DNA from: Bradyrhizobium erythrophlei
GTDB lineage: Bacteria; Pseudomonadota; Alphaproteobacteria; Rhizobiales; Xanthobacteraceae
Length of the DNA: 64,000 bases
Direction of reading: 5' to 3'
Assembly (NCBI RefSeq): GCF_900129505.1
Contig: NZ_LT670818.1
Location: forward strand, 8,217,001-8,281,000
Below, piece by piece: positions 35,586 through 44,394 of this stretch. Both the position numbers and the translations under genes were made by a program. Position 1 is the first letter of the stretch. Every line of letters starts with the position of its first letter. The notes under the pieces were generated by a model, which was given only the letters and a program-made list of their open reading frames with translations, had not been told where the DNA came from and did no database searches.

Positions 35586-36500
35586 TCACCCCTCTCCCGC
35601 CAGCGTGAACGTGCCCTCCATCATCGGCACGCAACCGCCGCCGACATGGGCGGAGACGATGCCGCCGTTCGCCTTGACGATTCGGGTCAGCAACAGGCTC
35701 GGCCGGCCCATGTCGACGCCCTGCCCGATCCGCAGTTTCAGCTCGCCGTCGCGTTCGCCGGCGAGATCGGCCAGCATGGCCGCGGCAGCCACCGTGGCGC
35801 TGCCGGTGGCGGGATCCTCGATAAGGCCGCTCGACCCGGGAAAGAACATCCGCGCCTGCAGCTCGAGCGGTTGCTCGGCCGGCGGCACGTCGCTTGTATA
35901 GAAGTAGACCGCAAAGGCGCCGTCGCACGGCAATGTCCGCGCGAACGCCGCAGCGTCAGGCCTGGCGCGCCGCAGCGCGTCCCGTGAGTTCAATTCCGCC
36001 ACCAGGAACGGCATTCCGACCGAAACGACTTGCGGCGGATGCCGGTCGGTCCTGATGTCGGCCGCCGACAGCGAGCCACAGCCAGCGGCCTGTTCGGCGC
36101 TCAATTGCGTCGGCTTGCTCAGGGCTTGCGGCGCCGTGAGTTCGGCGCCGACGACCCTGCCCGCCTCCTGCAGGATCTCAACCGGCACGAGGCCGGCGCC
36201 CTCCTCGAACCGAAATCGCGCAGGCGGTTTTTTGGCCTGCGTCGCCAACACGAAGGCGGTGCCGACATTAGGGTGGCCCGCGAACGGGACCTCCTGCTTC
36301 GGGGTAAAGATGCGCACCTGCGCGTCATTGGCGCCGTCGCGCGGCGGCAGCACGAAGGTGGTCTCGGCATAATTGAACTCGGTGGCGATGGCCTGCATCT
36401 GGGCCGTCGACAGCCCGCCGGCATCGAGCACCACGGCCAGCGGATTGCCGCCGAATGCCCGGTCGGTGAACACATCCACAGTGACATAGCGACGTTGCAT
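35586..36500 (-). CDS. PhzF family phenazine-biosynthesis-like isomerase
   Basis: A 304-residue protein with the PhzF fold. It begins RRYVTVDVFTDRAFGGNPLA and contains IATEFNYAETTFVLPP with the catalytic Glu, then FTPKQEVPFAGHPNVGTAF. GSSGLIEDPATGSATVAAAA is the second-domain signature. Real phenazine genes are absent here, so it is a generic PhzF-type isomerase. It is 22 bases downstream of the cyclase gene. Confidence 0.9.
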   Translation of the reverse strand: MQRRYVTVDVFTDRAFGGNPLAVVLDAGGLSTAQMQAIATEFNYAETTFVLPPRDGANDAQVRIFTPKQEVPFAGHPNVGTAFVLATQAKKPPARFRFEEGAGLVPVEILQEAGRVVGAELTAPQALSKPTQLSAEQAAGCGSLSAADIRTDRHPPQVVSVGMPFLVAELNSRDALRRARPDAAAFARTLPCDGAFAVYFYTSDVPPAEQPLELQARMFFPGSSGLIEDPATGSATVAAAAMLADLAGERDGELKLRIGQGVDMGRPSLLLTRIVKANGGIVSAHVGGGCVPMMEGTFTLAGEG

Positions 36501-36522
36501 TTGAAGTCTCCGGTTTCGATTT

Positions 36523-37854
36523 CTACCCCAACTGCCACACCGTCATCGGCCGATCATAGCCCCTCACCGTAACCTCGCCGAGCGGCTTTGCGTCCGCGCA
36601 GTCTTCGCCGAGCGCGTCGCGGACCGCGGCCGAGACCAGAAGCTGCGAGTCAAATTCCTTGTTGAGCGCTTCGAGCCGGCTTGCAAAATTCACGGTGTCG
36701 CCGATCACGGTGTATTCCTTGCGCCGTGGCGAGCCGATATTGCCGGCGACCACTTCGCCGAAATGGATGCCGATGCCGATCCGCAATGGCCAGCTGGTCC
36801 TAAGGTTGGCGCGCTCGTTCGCACCCAGCATTTCTCGCGCGGCGGCGACCGCGTGCTGGGCAGCGTCCGGCGCCTCGAGCGGCGCGCCGAACAGCGCCAG
36901 GAACCCATCGCCGAGAAACTTGTTCACGATGCCGCCATGGCGGTCGAGGATGTCGACCAGGACAGCAAAAGCGCCGTCGAGGCGATCCACCACTTCCCTG
37001 GGCGAACGCGTGCTCGCGCCTGCGGTAAAACTGCGGAAATCGACGAACATCACCGCGACCCGGCGGATTTCGCTTCCCGCCGCGGCGCCCTCCGCCATCA
37101 GGCGTTCGACCACCTGCGGCGACACGTGCTGGCCGAACAAATTGGTGACGCGGTCGCGCGCGGTCGCCGCCAGAATGCTGGCCTCGAACTGCCGGCGCAA
37201 CTGGACCCCGACCGCGCCCGCCAGCATGCCGCAGATCAGGACCACGACACTGCGCACCGAGTGATAATAGAGGTCCGGCGGCGGTTCGGTGCTGCCGGCG
37301 ACTTGAAAGAACATCGCCATATAAAACAGCTCGGCCGCGGCGACGAAGCCGGTGAAGGTCGACAGCCAGAAATCCAGCCGCAGCGTCGAGAGAATGATGA
37401 AGATGAAATAAATGAAGGGCACCACGAAGCCGAGCGCCTCCACCCGCCCCATGCTGTCGATGTGCAGTGCCAGCACAATCGTCGGCATCGAGGTCTCGAT
37501 CAGTGCGCCCAGATACCGCCTAACGGCCGGCACGTCACGGTCGAGCCGCAGGAAGCGCTTGATAACGCGGTGGATCCACAGCTCGAACAGGATGAACGGG
37601 ATCAGGACAGCGTAGAGATAGGCCGGCGTCAGATGGCCATGCCAGAGATGATTGACTGCGTAGGGGTCGAACACGTAGAGGGCCGAAATCGAGAACCCCA
37701 AAACCGCCGCCGTCGTGATCAGCGCCTTGATGCGGATCAGCTCGGTGCGAAGCACCTGCCGCATCAGGGCATGGCTGAAGTCGGCCGGTACCGCCGCGCG
37801 ATCGACTTTCTTGTTGCCCAATAACCCCAGCATGGCGTTTCCCTCGACGCCCAT
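36523..37854 (-). CDS. Membrane-bound class III adenylate/guanylate cyclase
   Basis: A 443-residue protein. The N-terminal half has six hydrophobic helices, and residues 240-440 are a class III cyclase catalytic domain. Metal ligands are visible in VAVMFVDFRSFTAG and KFLGDGFLALFGAP, and GNIGSPRRKEYTVIGDTVNF with ASRLEALNKEF completes the site. ATG 37854 lies 6 bases after the ABC permease stop; ATG 37833 (GAGG upstream) is an alternative. Location at the end of an efflux operon is odd. Confidence 0.88.
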   Translation of the reverse strand: MGVEGNAMLGLLGNKKVDRAAVPADFSHALMRQVLRTELIRIKALITTAAVLGFSISALYVFDPYAVNHLWHGHLTPAYLYAVLIPFILFELWIHRVIKRFLRLDRDVPAVRRYLGALIETSMPTIVLALHIDSMGRVEALGFVVPFIYFIFIILSTLRLDFWLSTFTGFVAAAELFYMAMFFQVAGSTEPPPDLYYHSVRSVVVLICGMLAGAVGVQLRRQFEASILAATARDRVTNLFGQHVSPQVVERLMAEGAAAGSEIRRVAVMFVDFRSFTAGASTRSPREVVDRLDGAFAVLVDILDRHGGIVNKFLGDGFLALFGAPLEAPDAAQHAVAAAREMLGANERANLRTSWPLRIGIGIHFGEVVAGNIGSPRRKEYTVIGDTVNFASRLEALNKEFDSQLLVSAAVRDALGEDCADAKPLGEVTVRGYDRPMTVWQLG

Positions 37855-37860
37855 CCTGCC

Positions 37861-39027
37861 TCAATCGAGCGTTCGGCGGAAGCGCGTCACGGCGATGGTC
37901 ATGGCAAACAGCATCAGGGCGAACAGGGCGATGGTGTCGTATTCCAGATTATGCAGGACCGCGCCCTTCAGCATGATGGCGCGGACGATGCGGATATAAT
38001 GCGTCAGCGGCAGGCCCTCGCCGACATATTGCGCCCATACCGGCATGCCCGCGAACGGAAACATGAAGCCGGACAACAGGATGCTCGGCAGGAAGAACAT
38101 CATCGACAGCTGCATCGCCTGCAACTGGTTCTGCACAATGGTCGAGAACGTGTAGCCGATCGAGAGGTTGGTGGTGATGAACAGTGTCGAGAGCAGCGCC
38201 AGCAAAGGCAGGCTGCCGAGAACCGGTACCCCGAACAGCAACACGCCGATGCCGATGATGAGCGTGCCCTGGAGGAAGCCGACCAGCACGTAAGGCATGA
38301 TCTTGCCGAACATCACTTCCACCGGCTTGATCGGCATCGAAAGCAGACTTTCCATGGTGCCGCGCTCGGTCTCGCGCGTCACCGAGAGCGCCGTGAAGAT
38401 CAGCATGGTCATGGTCAGGATGGTGCCGACGAGGCCTGGCACGATGTTCAGCCGCGACGACGCCGCCGGGTTATAGCGCGCATGCGCCCGGATCTCGAAC
38501 GGCATCACCGGCGGGTCGCCGGTGAAGAGATCGTGCTCGAGCGCGGTCTGCACCAGGGTGCCGAGCGCGCCGAGCCCGGCGCCCGCGGCGACGGGATCGG
38601 TGGCATCGGCCGCGACCAGCAGCGCCGGACGGTCGCCACGGCGAACCGCCCGCTCAAAGCCGCGCGGGATTTCGACGCCGAACAGCACCTTACCCGACTG
38701 CAGGAGATCGTCGAACTCCGCGACATCGTGCACCTCATAGGTGAAGCGGAAATAGGCGCTGTTCTCCAGCGCTTTCAGGATCGAGCGCCCGAGATCGCTG
38801 TCCTCCTGCAACAGCACCGCCGTCGGCAAATTATGCGGCGTGGTATTGATGGCGTAGCCGAACAGCAGAAGCTGCATCACCGGCAGCATGACGATCATGG
38901 CGAACGAGACGCGGTCGCGCCGGAGCTGGATGAATTCCTTGATCACCATCGCGTAGCTGCGTCGCCAGAAGCCGAATCGCGGCTCCGGGATTTCGCCTCG
39001 ATGGTTCGGTGCGCCGGTCATGCTCAT
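37861..39027 (-). CDS. ABC-2 type transporter permease
   Basis: A 388-residue ABC-2 permease. The start RRSYAMVIKEFIQLRRDRVS and helix VMLPVMQLLLFGYAIN are typical, and RETERGTMESLLSMPIKPVE is the conserved coupling region. About six helices are present, five of them near the C-terminus. It overlaps the ATPase gene by 4 bases (ATGA). It is the YhhJ-type partner of an HlyD-ABC efflux pump. Confidence 0.9.
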   Translation of the reverse strand: MSMTGAPNHRGEIPEPRFGFWRRSYAMVIKEFIQLRRDRVSFAMIVMLPVMQLLLFGYAINTTPHNLPTAVLLQEDSDLGRSILKALENSAYFRFTYEVHDVAEFDDLLQSGKVLFGVEIPRGFERAVRRGDRPALLVAADATDPVAAGAGLGALGTLVQTALEHDLFTGDPPVMPFEIRAHARYNPAASSRLNIVPGLVGTILTMTMLIFTALSVTRETERGTMESLLSMPIKPVEVMFGKIMPYVLVGFLQGTLIIGIGVLLFGVPVLGSLPLLALLSTLFITTNLSIGYTFSTIVQNQLQAMQLSMMFFLPSILLSGFMFPFAGMPVWAQYVGEGLPLTHYIRIVRAIMLKGAVLHNLEYDTIALFALMLFAMTIAVTRFRRTLD

Positions 39028-39968
39028 TGGAAATTATCCTTCGAGCGGGTCATCAGCTCGATGAACACGTCCTCCAGCGACGGCTCGCCGTGCTGCCAGT
39101 GCCAGCCGTGGTTTTCGCGGTATGGGGTAATGCTGGCCTCCAGCGCCGCGCTGTCGCGGCCGGACACGTGCAGGCTGGTGCCGAACGGCGCCACCATGTC
39201 GATGCCGGGTTGGCCCGTGAGCTGGTCCTGCAGTCTATGGAGATCGTCGCCGGTGACGGTCCAGGTCGACAACGCCGAATTCGCGATCACTTCCTCCACG
39301 GTGCCGTGCGCCAGCAGATGACCATAGGCGATATAGGCGATCTCGTGACAGCGCTCGGCCTCGTCCATGTAATGGGTCGAGACCAGAACCGTCAGCCCAT
39401 CGGCGGCCAGCGCGTGGATCTCGTTCCAGAAATCGCGACGCGCCTTGGGGTCGACGCCGGCGGTCGGCTCGTCCAGCAACAGCAATTGCGGATTGGGCAG
39501 CGTGCAGGCGCCGAGCGCCAGCCGCTGTTTCCAGCCGCCTGAAAGTTCGCCGGCGAGTTGTTCCTCGCGACCGCTCAAGCCGAGCCGCTTGATCATGTCG
39601 CGCGCGGCGCCTCGTGCATCGCGCATGCCATAGAGCCGCGCGACGAATTCCAGATTCTCGCGTACCGACAGGTCCTGATACAGCGAAAAGCGCTGCGTCA
39701 TGTAGCCGACCTGGCGCTTGATCTTGTCGGAGTCGCGCCGGATGTCGTAGCCGAGGCACGATCCCTCGCCGCTGTCGGGCGTCAGGAGGCCGCAGAGCAT
39801 GCGGATGGTGGTGGTCTTGCCACTGCCGTTGGGGCCGAGGAAGCCGTAAATGGTGCCGCGCTTCACCTGCATCGAGAGGTCATGCACCACCTCGCGGCCG
39901 CCGAACGATTTGGTCAGGCCCCGGACGTCGATCGCGATGTCGGGGGCGGAATCGGGCAGCCCGCTCAT
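39024..39968 (-). CDS. ABC transporter ATP-binding protein
   Basis: A 314-residue ATPase. Walker A is GPNGSGKTT, the signature is ELSGGWKQRLALGAC and Walker B is LLLLDEPTAGVD; the H-loop lies in VSTHYMDEAE. It is of the YhhG type and belongs with the permease and adaptor that flank it. Both ends overlap neighbouring genes by 4 bases. Confidence 0.92.
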   Translation of the reverse strand: MSGLPDSAPDIAIDVRGLTKSFGGREVVHDLSMQVKRGTIYGFLGPNGSGKTTTIRMLCGLLTPDSGEGSCLGYDIRRDSDKIKRQVGYMTQRFSLYQDLSVRENLEFVARLYGMRDARGAARDMIKRLGLSGREEQLAGELSGGWKQRLALGACTLPNPQLLLLDEPTAGVDPKARRDFWNEIHALAADGLTVLVSTHYMDEAERCHEIAYIAYGHLLAHGTVEEVIANSALSTWTVTGDDLHRLQDQLTGQPGIDMVAPFGTSLHVSGRDSAALEASITPYRENHGWHWQHGEPSLEDVFIELMTRSKDNFQ

Positions 39969-40753
39969 CGCTTGTCCGCCACCGGCGTCTTGGGATTGAG
40001 ATAGACGCTGATCGGCTGGCCAACGCGCAGGGAGTCGGGCCGCGCGGGCCGCGCCTGGATCAGATAGACGAGCTTGTTGCGTTCATCGAGCGAGTAGATC
40101 ACCGGCGGGGTATATTCGGCCGCGGTCGAGATGAAATAGATTTTCGCGGTGAGGTCGGCGGCGCAATTATCGCAGGTCACCTCCACCTCGTCGCCGATCG
40201 CAAGCTTCGGCAGTTCCGTCTCCGGCACGTAGAACCGTATCTTCATGTTGCCGGGCGGCATGATCGACAGCACCGGCCGCTGCGGCGGCACCGTCTCGCC
40301 CTCGCGGAAATAGATCTGCTGCACCTTGCCGTCGACCGGCGCAAAGCCGATGCGCCGCGCCAGCCGGGTCTGCGAGGTGTTGACGCGGGCTTCCGCGACG
40401 CGCAGCGCAGAAACGGCGGCGTCGAGGGTCGCCTGGGTGCCGGAGCCGGTCTTGCTCAGGGAGGCGGCGCGGTCATAGCTTTGCTGCGCGTTGGCCAGCG
40501 TCGCCCTGTTCTGGTTGAGGTCGGCCTGCTGCAGGTCGTCGTCCACGGAATAGAGTTGCGCGCCGGCCTTGACCTCGTCGCCCTCGCGGACATTCAGTTT
40601 GGTGACGCGTCCGAACTCGTCGGGGCTGACAAAGATCATGTCGGCTTCGACCCAGCCCTGATAGCCGGGATCGCGGTGGTCTTTGCAGCCGGTGAGCAGC
40701 GCCGCCAGCGCAACCGCCGCCAGGATCTTCAACGCCGTTCGCGACGAAGTCAT
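39965..40753 (-). CDS. HlyD/MFP-family efflux adaptor lipoprotein
   Basis: A 262-residue periplasmic adaptor. LAALLTGC gives a lipobox with Cys23. EFGRVTKLNVREGDEVKAGA is the biotinyl-lipoyl segment, followed by a coiled-coil hairpin (residues 75-120) and VDGKVQQIYFREGETV. It links the ABC permease to an outer-membrane channel. It overlaps the tetR stop and the ATPase start by 4 bases each. Confidence 0.88.
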   Translation of the reverse strand: MTSSRTALKILAAVALAALLTGCKDHRDPGYQGWVEADMIFVSPDEFGRVTKLNVREGDEVKAGAQLYSVDDDLQQADLNQNRATLANAQQSYDRAASLSKTGSGTQATLDAAVSALRVAEARVNTSQTRLARRIGFAPVDGKVQQIYFREGETVPPQRPVLSIMPPGNMKIRFYVPETELPKLAIGDEVEVTCDNCAADLTAKIYFISTAAEYTPPVIYSLDERNKLVYLIQARPARPDSLRVGQPISVYLNPKTPVADKR

Positions 40754-41472
40754 GTCGTCATCCGTTCGCCAAAAATCAGGTCGAGATGGACACGCAGCAT
40801 CTCGGTGACGTCCAGCGGCGCGTGCCTGCTGAACAGGCTTTGCCAGATCACCGCGATCAGCGCCGGCGCCACCATGATCTGCGGAAAGCGCGCCAGCTCC
40901 CCGTGCGCGATTTCGCCGCGCGCAACGCCGAGTTCGATCAGCGCGCGCATGCCGGCAAGTCCGCGCGATACCACCTCGCGATAGTAGAAATCGGCTACGG
41001 CCGGAAACCTCGGCCCTTCCGCGACGATCAGGCGCACGATTTCGCCTCGCTTCGTCGACGCGACCTCCGCGACGAAGGTCCGCGCAAAGCCCTCGACCGC
41101 ATCGCGCACCGATCCGCCGATCGGCGGCGGGGCGTGCAGCCGGCCGATCAGCGGCACCAAAGCGGTGCGGATCAGCTCCTCGAACATCGATTCCTTGTCC
41201 TTGAAGTGCAGGTAGATGGTGCCCTTGGCGACCCCGGCCCGCCTGGCGACGTCGTCGAGCCGCGTCGCGGTGAAGCCGCGCGAGATGAACTCTTCCAGCG
41301 CCGCATCGATGATGGCCTGGCGCCGCTGCGCCGCGCGCGCGGCGCGCGCGGGTGGCTGGGACGGCTGCGGATTCGGCGTAACCGCCTCGCCCGAGGCAGC
41401 AGGCTCCCTGCGCCGGCGATTGGCCGGCTTTGAGGAGGCGTCTTCAGGGGGCCTGGATCGTGAGTTTGGCAT
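40750..41472 (-). CDS. TetR family transcriptional repressor
   Basis: A 240-residue regulator. A long Pro/Arg-rich N-terminal extension of 50 residues precedes the helix-turn-helix (IIDAALEEFISRGFTATRLD and then VAKGTIYLHFKDKESMFEEL). The C-terminal domain binds the inducer, unknown here. It is the first gene of the efflux operon. A perfect 18-bp palindrome 11 bases upstream of its ATG suggests autoregulation. Confidence 0.93.
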   Translation of the reverse strand: MPNSRSRPPEDASSKPANRRRREPAASGEAVTPNPQPSQPPARAARAAQRRQAIIDAALEEFISRGFTATRLDDVARRAGVAKGTIYLHFKDKESMFEELIRTALVPLIGRLHAPPPIGGSVRDAVEGFARTFVAEVASTKRGEIVRLIVAEGPRFPAVADFYYREVVSRGLAGMRALIELGVARGEIAHGELARFPQIMVAPALIAVIWQSLFSRHAPLDVTEMLRVHLDLIFGERMTT

Positions 41473-41482
41473 AGAATTAATA

Positions 41483-41500
41483 TGACTGACCGGTCAGTCA
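41483..41500. promoter_or_regulatory. TetR-family operator, perfect palindrome
   Basis: TGACTGACCGGTCAGTCA is a perfect 18-bp inverted repeat. It is of the TGACYGACCGGTCAGTC type typical of TetR repressors such as AcrR-like proteins. It lies directly upstream of tetR (start 41472), where it would block transcription of the whole operon. Confidence 0.85.
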
Positions 41501-41581
41501 ATGTCAATTGACCCCGGAGCGACCCCGAATTTCACATTGGCGTTATTTCGACCTGAGGAGGAATCCCCGCGCATTGATCTT

Positions 41582-41696
41582 CGTCATGCCTGGGCAGAAG
41601 CGCGAGGCGCGTCTTCGCGCCAGATCTCCCGGATATCCACGTCTTGGCAGCAGGCAAGAAGGTGTGGATGGCTGGGACGAAGCCCCCGCCGTGACC
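41582..41696. repeat. Palindromic repeat, family B, second copy
   Basis: CGTCATGCCTGGGCAGAAGC at the left and CCCCCGCCGTGAC at the right frame GCGCGTCTTCGCGCCAGAT and ATATCCACGTCTTGG/GGTGTGGATGGC. This matches the reverse complement of the copy at 6914-7065. The right end abuts the DUF2000 fragment. Confidence 0.65.
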
Positions 41697-41720
41697 AAAA
41701 CAGACAGCTGTACAGTCGGT

Positions 41721-41787
41721 TAGCTGTGAAACTTCAAACCGTCGATGATCGATCACCTTGCGCTCGGCGCGCATGGCGAGCCCGACC
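41721..41787 (-). pseudogene. Duplicated 3' end of the DUF2000 gene, with 5-base deletion
   Basis: These 67 bases match 43844-43915 except for loss of TTGTC. They carry the last 22 or so codons and the stop (TAA here, TAG in the intact gene). The deletion shifts the frame, so it cannot be an intact tail. It forms, with the intact copy, direct repeats on either side of the histidine kinase gene. Confidence 0.75.
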
Positions 41788-41808
41788 GCGCGACGGCAGC
41801 ACCATCGA

Positions 41809-43590
41809 CTATGTTTTGAAACGCCCGATCGTACTGGTCGGCTCTCCCTGACCGGGGGCGAGCAAGGGAAGTATCATGCAAATCGTCGTCCCCTTTCCTG
41901 GCGTGGAGACGAGCGTGATTCGACCGCCGAGCTGCTGTGTCACGATATTATGGACGATGTACAGGCCGAGCCCGGTGCTGCCCTGCACACGCCTGGTAGT
42001 GAAGAACGGATCGAAAACATGACGCTGAACTTCCTCCGGAATGCCGTTGCCGTCATCGGTGAAAGTGATCTCGACCTGTTCCATGCCGAGGCGAAGCGCC
42101 TTGATTAGTATGTGTCCGCCAAGCCCATCGGTGAAGCCGTGAGTGACGGCGTTGAAGATGAGGTTGGTCAGCACCTGCCCGTAGGCGCCCGGGTAGCTGT
42201 CCATGGTGATGTCGGAAGACATCTCGAGCGCAAGTGAACCTCGAGGTTTCGGCAGGCCCGGCCGCACACTGGCCACGATCTGCTCGGTCGCAAGTTTGAG
42301 GTCAAAGGTGCGCCGATCAGCATAGCTGCGATCGACGGCGACTTGCTTGAACGATTGAATCAGTTCTCCGGCGCGCTGGAGGTTCGCGGTGAGTTGGCTT
42401 GCAGCGTCGCGACAATCGTCAGAAAACTCGGCGAGCAGGGAACGGCGCACCGGGCCCGAGACGATCTGGTCGGCGAAGTTCGTGCAGCGGTGCGCGAGCG
42501 TCGAGGCCACCGTAAGGCTGATGCCGACCGGGCTATTGATCTCGTGAGCAACCCCCGCGACGAGACGGCCGAGTGCGGCGAGTCTCTCGGTTTCGATGAG
42601 ATAGCGTTGCGTTTCGCTGGCTTGCAGAGCTGCTTCGGCCAACTTTCTCTTGTCCCGGATTTCGGCAAACAGCGCAGCAAGCACCGATGCACCGATCGTC
42701 ACAAGTAGAATGCTGACCTGCGCCGCCTGGACGCGTTCGGCCATTGAAAGACCCGGATTACCGAAATAGCCGATGCCAAAGGTGGTCGTCCAAACGATCG
42801 AAAGGCTAACGATGAACGCGGCTGCAGCGGCGAAAACCGGCCGGCAACGAGCCGCAAGCCACAGCAGCGGCAAGAACAACACGGCGACCGGCCCAACGGT
42901 CGCCAAAAGGTCCGATCGCAGGAAAATAGCAAGTCCGCTCACCAGGGCCAGTGCCGCAACCGCCACAGCACCCTCGACGAGCTCGCTCAGCGGCGGCCGG
43001 TCACGTGAGGCTGAGGCAAGCTCTATCAGCAACGGTGCAACCGCGACGATTCCTAGTCCGTCCGATGCGAGCCAGTGCTGCCAAGTCGACCATATCGGCG
43101 TCGTCGTGCTGTGAAACAATTTGTATGCAATAGCGCCGCCGATCCCCGAGACAGCAGTCCCCATGAGGGCTGCCGCTGCCAATCCCAGCACGTTGCGCAG
43201 CTTGTTCAGTCTGAAATCCGGCCCGAAGTAATGGCCAATGAGCCATGCCGTGAGCAGGGCTTCCCCGGCATTGCAAAAGGCGAAGAGAACAGCGCTCCAG
43301 AGATTCCGGTCGCCAAAGAGATTCGCCACGATGGTTGCAACCATCGTGCCGACGACGACCGGCCATCGCGCCCGGGACCCGAGAGCGATCAGGACGCCGG
43401 CGGACACACCTGCGGCAGGCCAGAAAACGGCAACACCCTCAGGTTTGGTCAGCAGAGCAAGGCTGAGCCGTGCTGCCAGGAAATATACGATGCCGACCGC
43501 GACAGCGAGCCCCGTCGCGCCAATCCACCGCGTCTGGTCGACGCCGGTGGAGAGCTCAAGCTGAACCTGCGTTGCTGGAATTCGCCGCAC
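41809..43590 (-). CDS. MASE1-domain sensor histidine kinase
   Basis: A 593-residue kinase. Residues 25-310 are a MASE1-like membrane sensor with eight or more helices (VAVFWPAAGVSAGVLIALG). The H-box is LVAGVAHEINSPVG with His349. The ATP domain has the N-box QVLTNLIFNAVTHG (about 472-485), the G1 box DDGNGIPEE, F-box FDPFFTTR and G2 box GSTGLGLYIV. No response regulator is adjacent. Direct repeats derived from DUF2000 lie on both sides. Confidence 0.92.
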   Translation of the reverse strand: MRRIPATQVQLELSTGVDQTRWIGATGLAVAVGIVYFLAARLSLALLTKPEGVAVFWPAAGVSAGVLIALGSRARWPVVVGTMVATIVANLFGDRNLWSAVLFAFCNAGEALLTAWLIGHYFGPDFRLNKLRNVLGLAAAALMGTAVSGIGGAIAYKLFHSTTTPIWSTWQHWLASDGLGIVAVAPLLIELASASRDRPPLSELVEGAVAVAALALVSGLAIFLRSDLLATVGPVAVLFLPLLWLAARCRPVFAAAAAFIVSLSIVWTTTFGIGYFGNPGLSMAERVQAAQVSILLVTIGASVLAALFAEIRDKRKLAEAALQASETQRYLIETERLAALGRLVAGVAHEINSPVGISLTVASTLAHRCTNFADQIVSGPVRRSLLAEFSDDCRDAASQLTANLQRAGELIQSFKQVAVDRSYADRRTFDLKLATEQIVASVRPGLPKPRGSLALEMSSDITMDSYPGAYGQVLTNLIFNAVTHGFTDGLGGHILIKALRLGMEQVEITFTDDGNGIPEEVQRHVFDPFFTTRRVQGSTGLGLYIVHNIVTQQLGGRITLVSTPGKGTTICMILPLLAPGQGEPTSTIGRFKT

Positions 43591-43842
43591 CCGGTGCTCC
43601 CTCCCGCATGCTGCTTTCTAGCACAATTCTCGCGTGAACATCTTGCGCTGCCTACCGCTAAAGGTGAATTAGCCGGCCATAGCTGTGGCGAATTTTCGGC
43701 AGCCAGAGGGCTAATGAATTATGGGTCAAGCGACTGCATAATGGCAGCTCATGGCACTGACCTCACGCGAGGTCAGACTTGATTGCGGAATGCGCATCAA
43801 AGCGAGCGTCCGCCGACCGCTCTGAATCTGTCGGTCCGCGCG

Positions 43843-44253
43843 CTAGCTGTGAAACTTCAAACCGTCGATGATCTTGTCGATCACCTTGCGCTCGGCGCGC
43901 ATGGCGAGCCCGACCAGGTTGAGATCGGCGCGGGCGACCACCCTCACCGCCTCGCGGTTGGCGGCGTCGTGCGTGGTCTTGAACATGTCCTCGGTATAGA
44001 CTGCGGGCGTGACGTTGCGCGCCAGTGCCCGCTCCAGCGCGCGCGACAGCGCCGGCCGGTCGGCGCCGTAGATCAGGATCGGCTGGCCGATCAGCGATAA
44101 ATATTTTGTGCCCGATCGATCTTCGTAGGGCTCCCCGATGCATTCGGGGAATGCGGCTGATATGCCCGAGGTCAGGAAGGAAGCGACGTTGAGCTTCTGC
44201 CATGCCTCAAGGTCGGTCCGGATCACGACCGCGATCTTGGTATCGAATTGCAT
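43843..44253 (-). CDS. DUF2000 family protein
   Basis: A 136-residue protein. It begins MQFDTKIAVVIRTDLEAWQK and contains QPILIYGADRPALSRALERA and TEDMFKTTHDAANREAVR, all DUF2000 features. A longer upstream frame is made by a palindromic repeat and is discarded. The function is unknown; the fold resembles a peptidyl-tRNA hydrolase 2-like domain. Its last 72 bases are duplicated at 41721. Confidence 0.85.
   Translation of the reverse strand: MQFDTKIAVVIRTDLEAWQKLNVASFLTSGISAAFPECIGEPYEDRSGTKYLSLIGQPILIYGADRPALSRALERALARNVTPAVYTEDMFKTTHDAANREAVRVVARADLNLVGLAMRAERKVIDKIIDGLKFHS
43844..43915. repeat. Right-hand direct repeat (source of the 41721 copy)
   Basis: These 72 bases are the intact counterpart of 41721-41787 in the same orientation. 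The interval between the copies, about 2.06 kb, contains only the kinase gene and its upstream region. Confidence 0.8.
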
Positions 44254-44267
44254 GAATGGTTTTCCGC

Positions 44268-44370
44268 TGTCATTCCGGGGCGCGTCGAAGACGCGAACCC
44301 GGAATCTCGAGATTCTCCGATGTGCAATTGCACATCGTAGTTCGATGCTTCGCATCGCCCCGGAATGACG
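44268..44370. repeat. Family A palindromic repeat, copy 3
   Basis: The arms are GTCATTCCGGGGCGCG and CGCCCCGGAATGACG. Inside are GAATCTCGAGATTC and GATGTGCAATTGCACATC, the latter followed by GTAGTTCGATGCTTCGCATCG. Order and orientation are inverted compared with copy 2. It lies upstream of the DUF2000 gene. Confidence 0.88.
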
Positions 44371-44394
44371 ATAAAACCCGGATGCTGAAAAAAT

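Noticed and set aside
35586-36500. Real phenazine biosynthesis
   Set aside because: Only a PhzF-type isomerase is present; no other phz genes are nearby.
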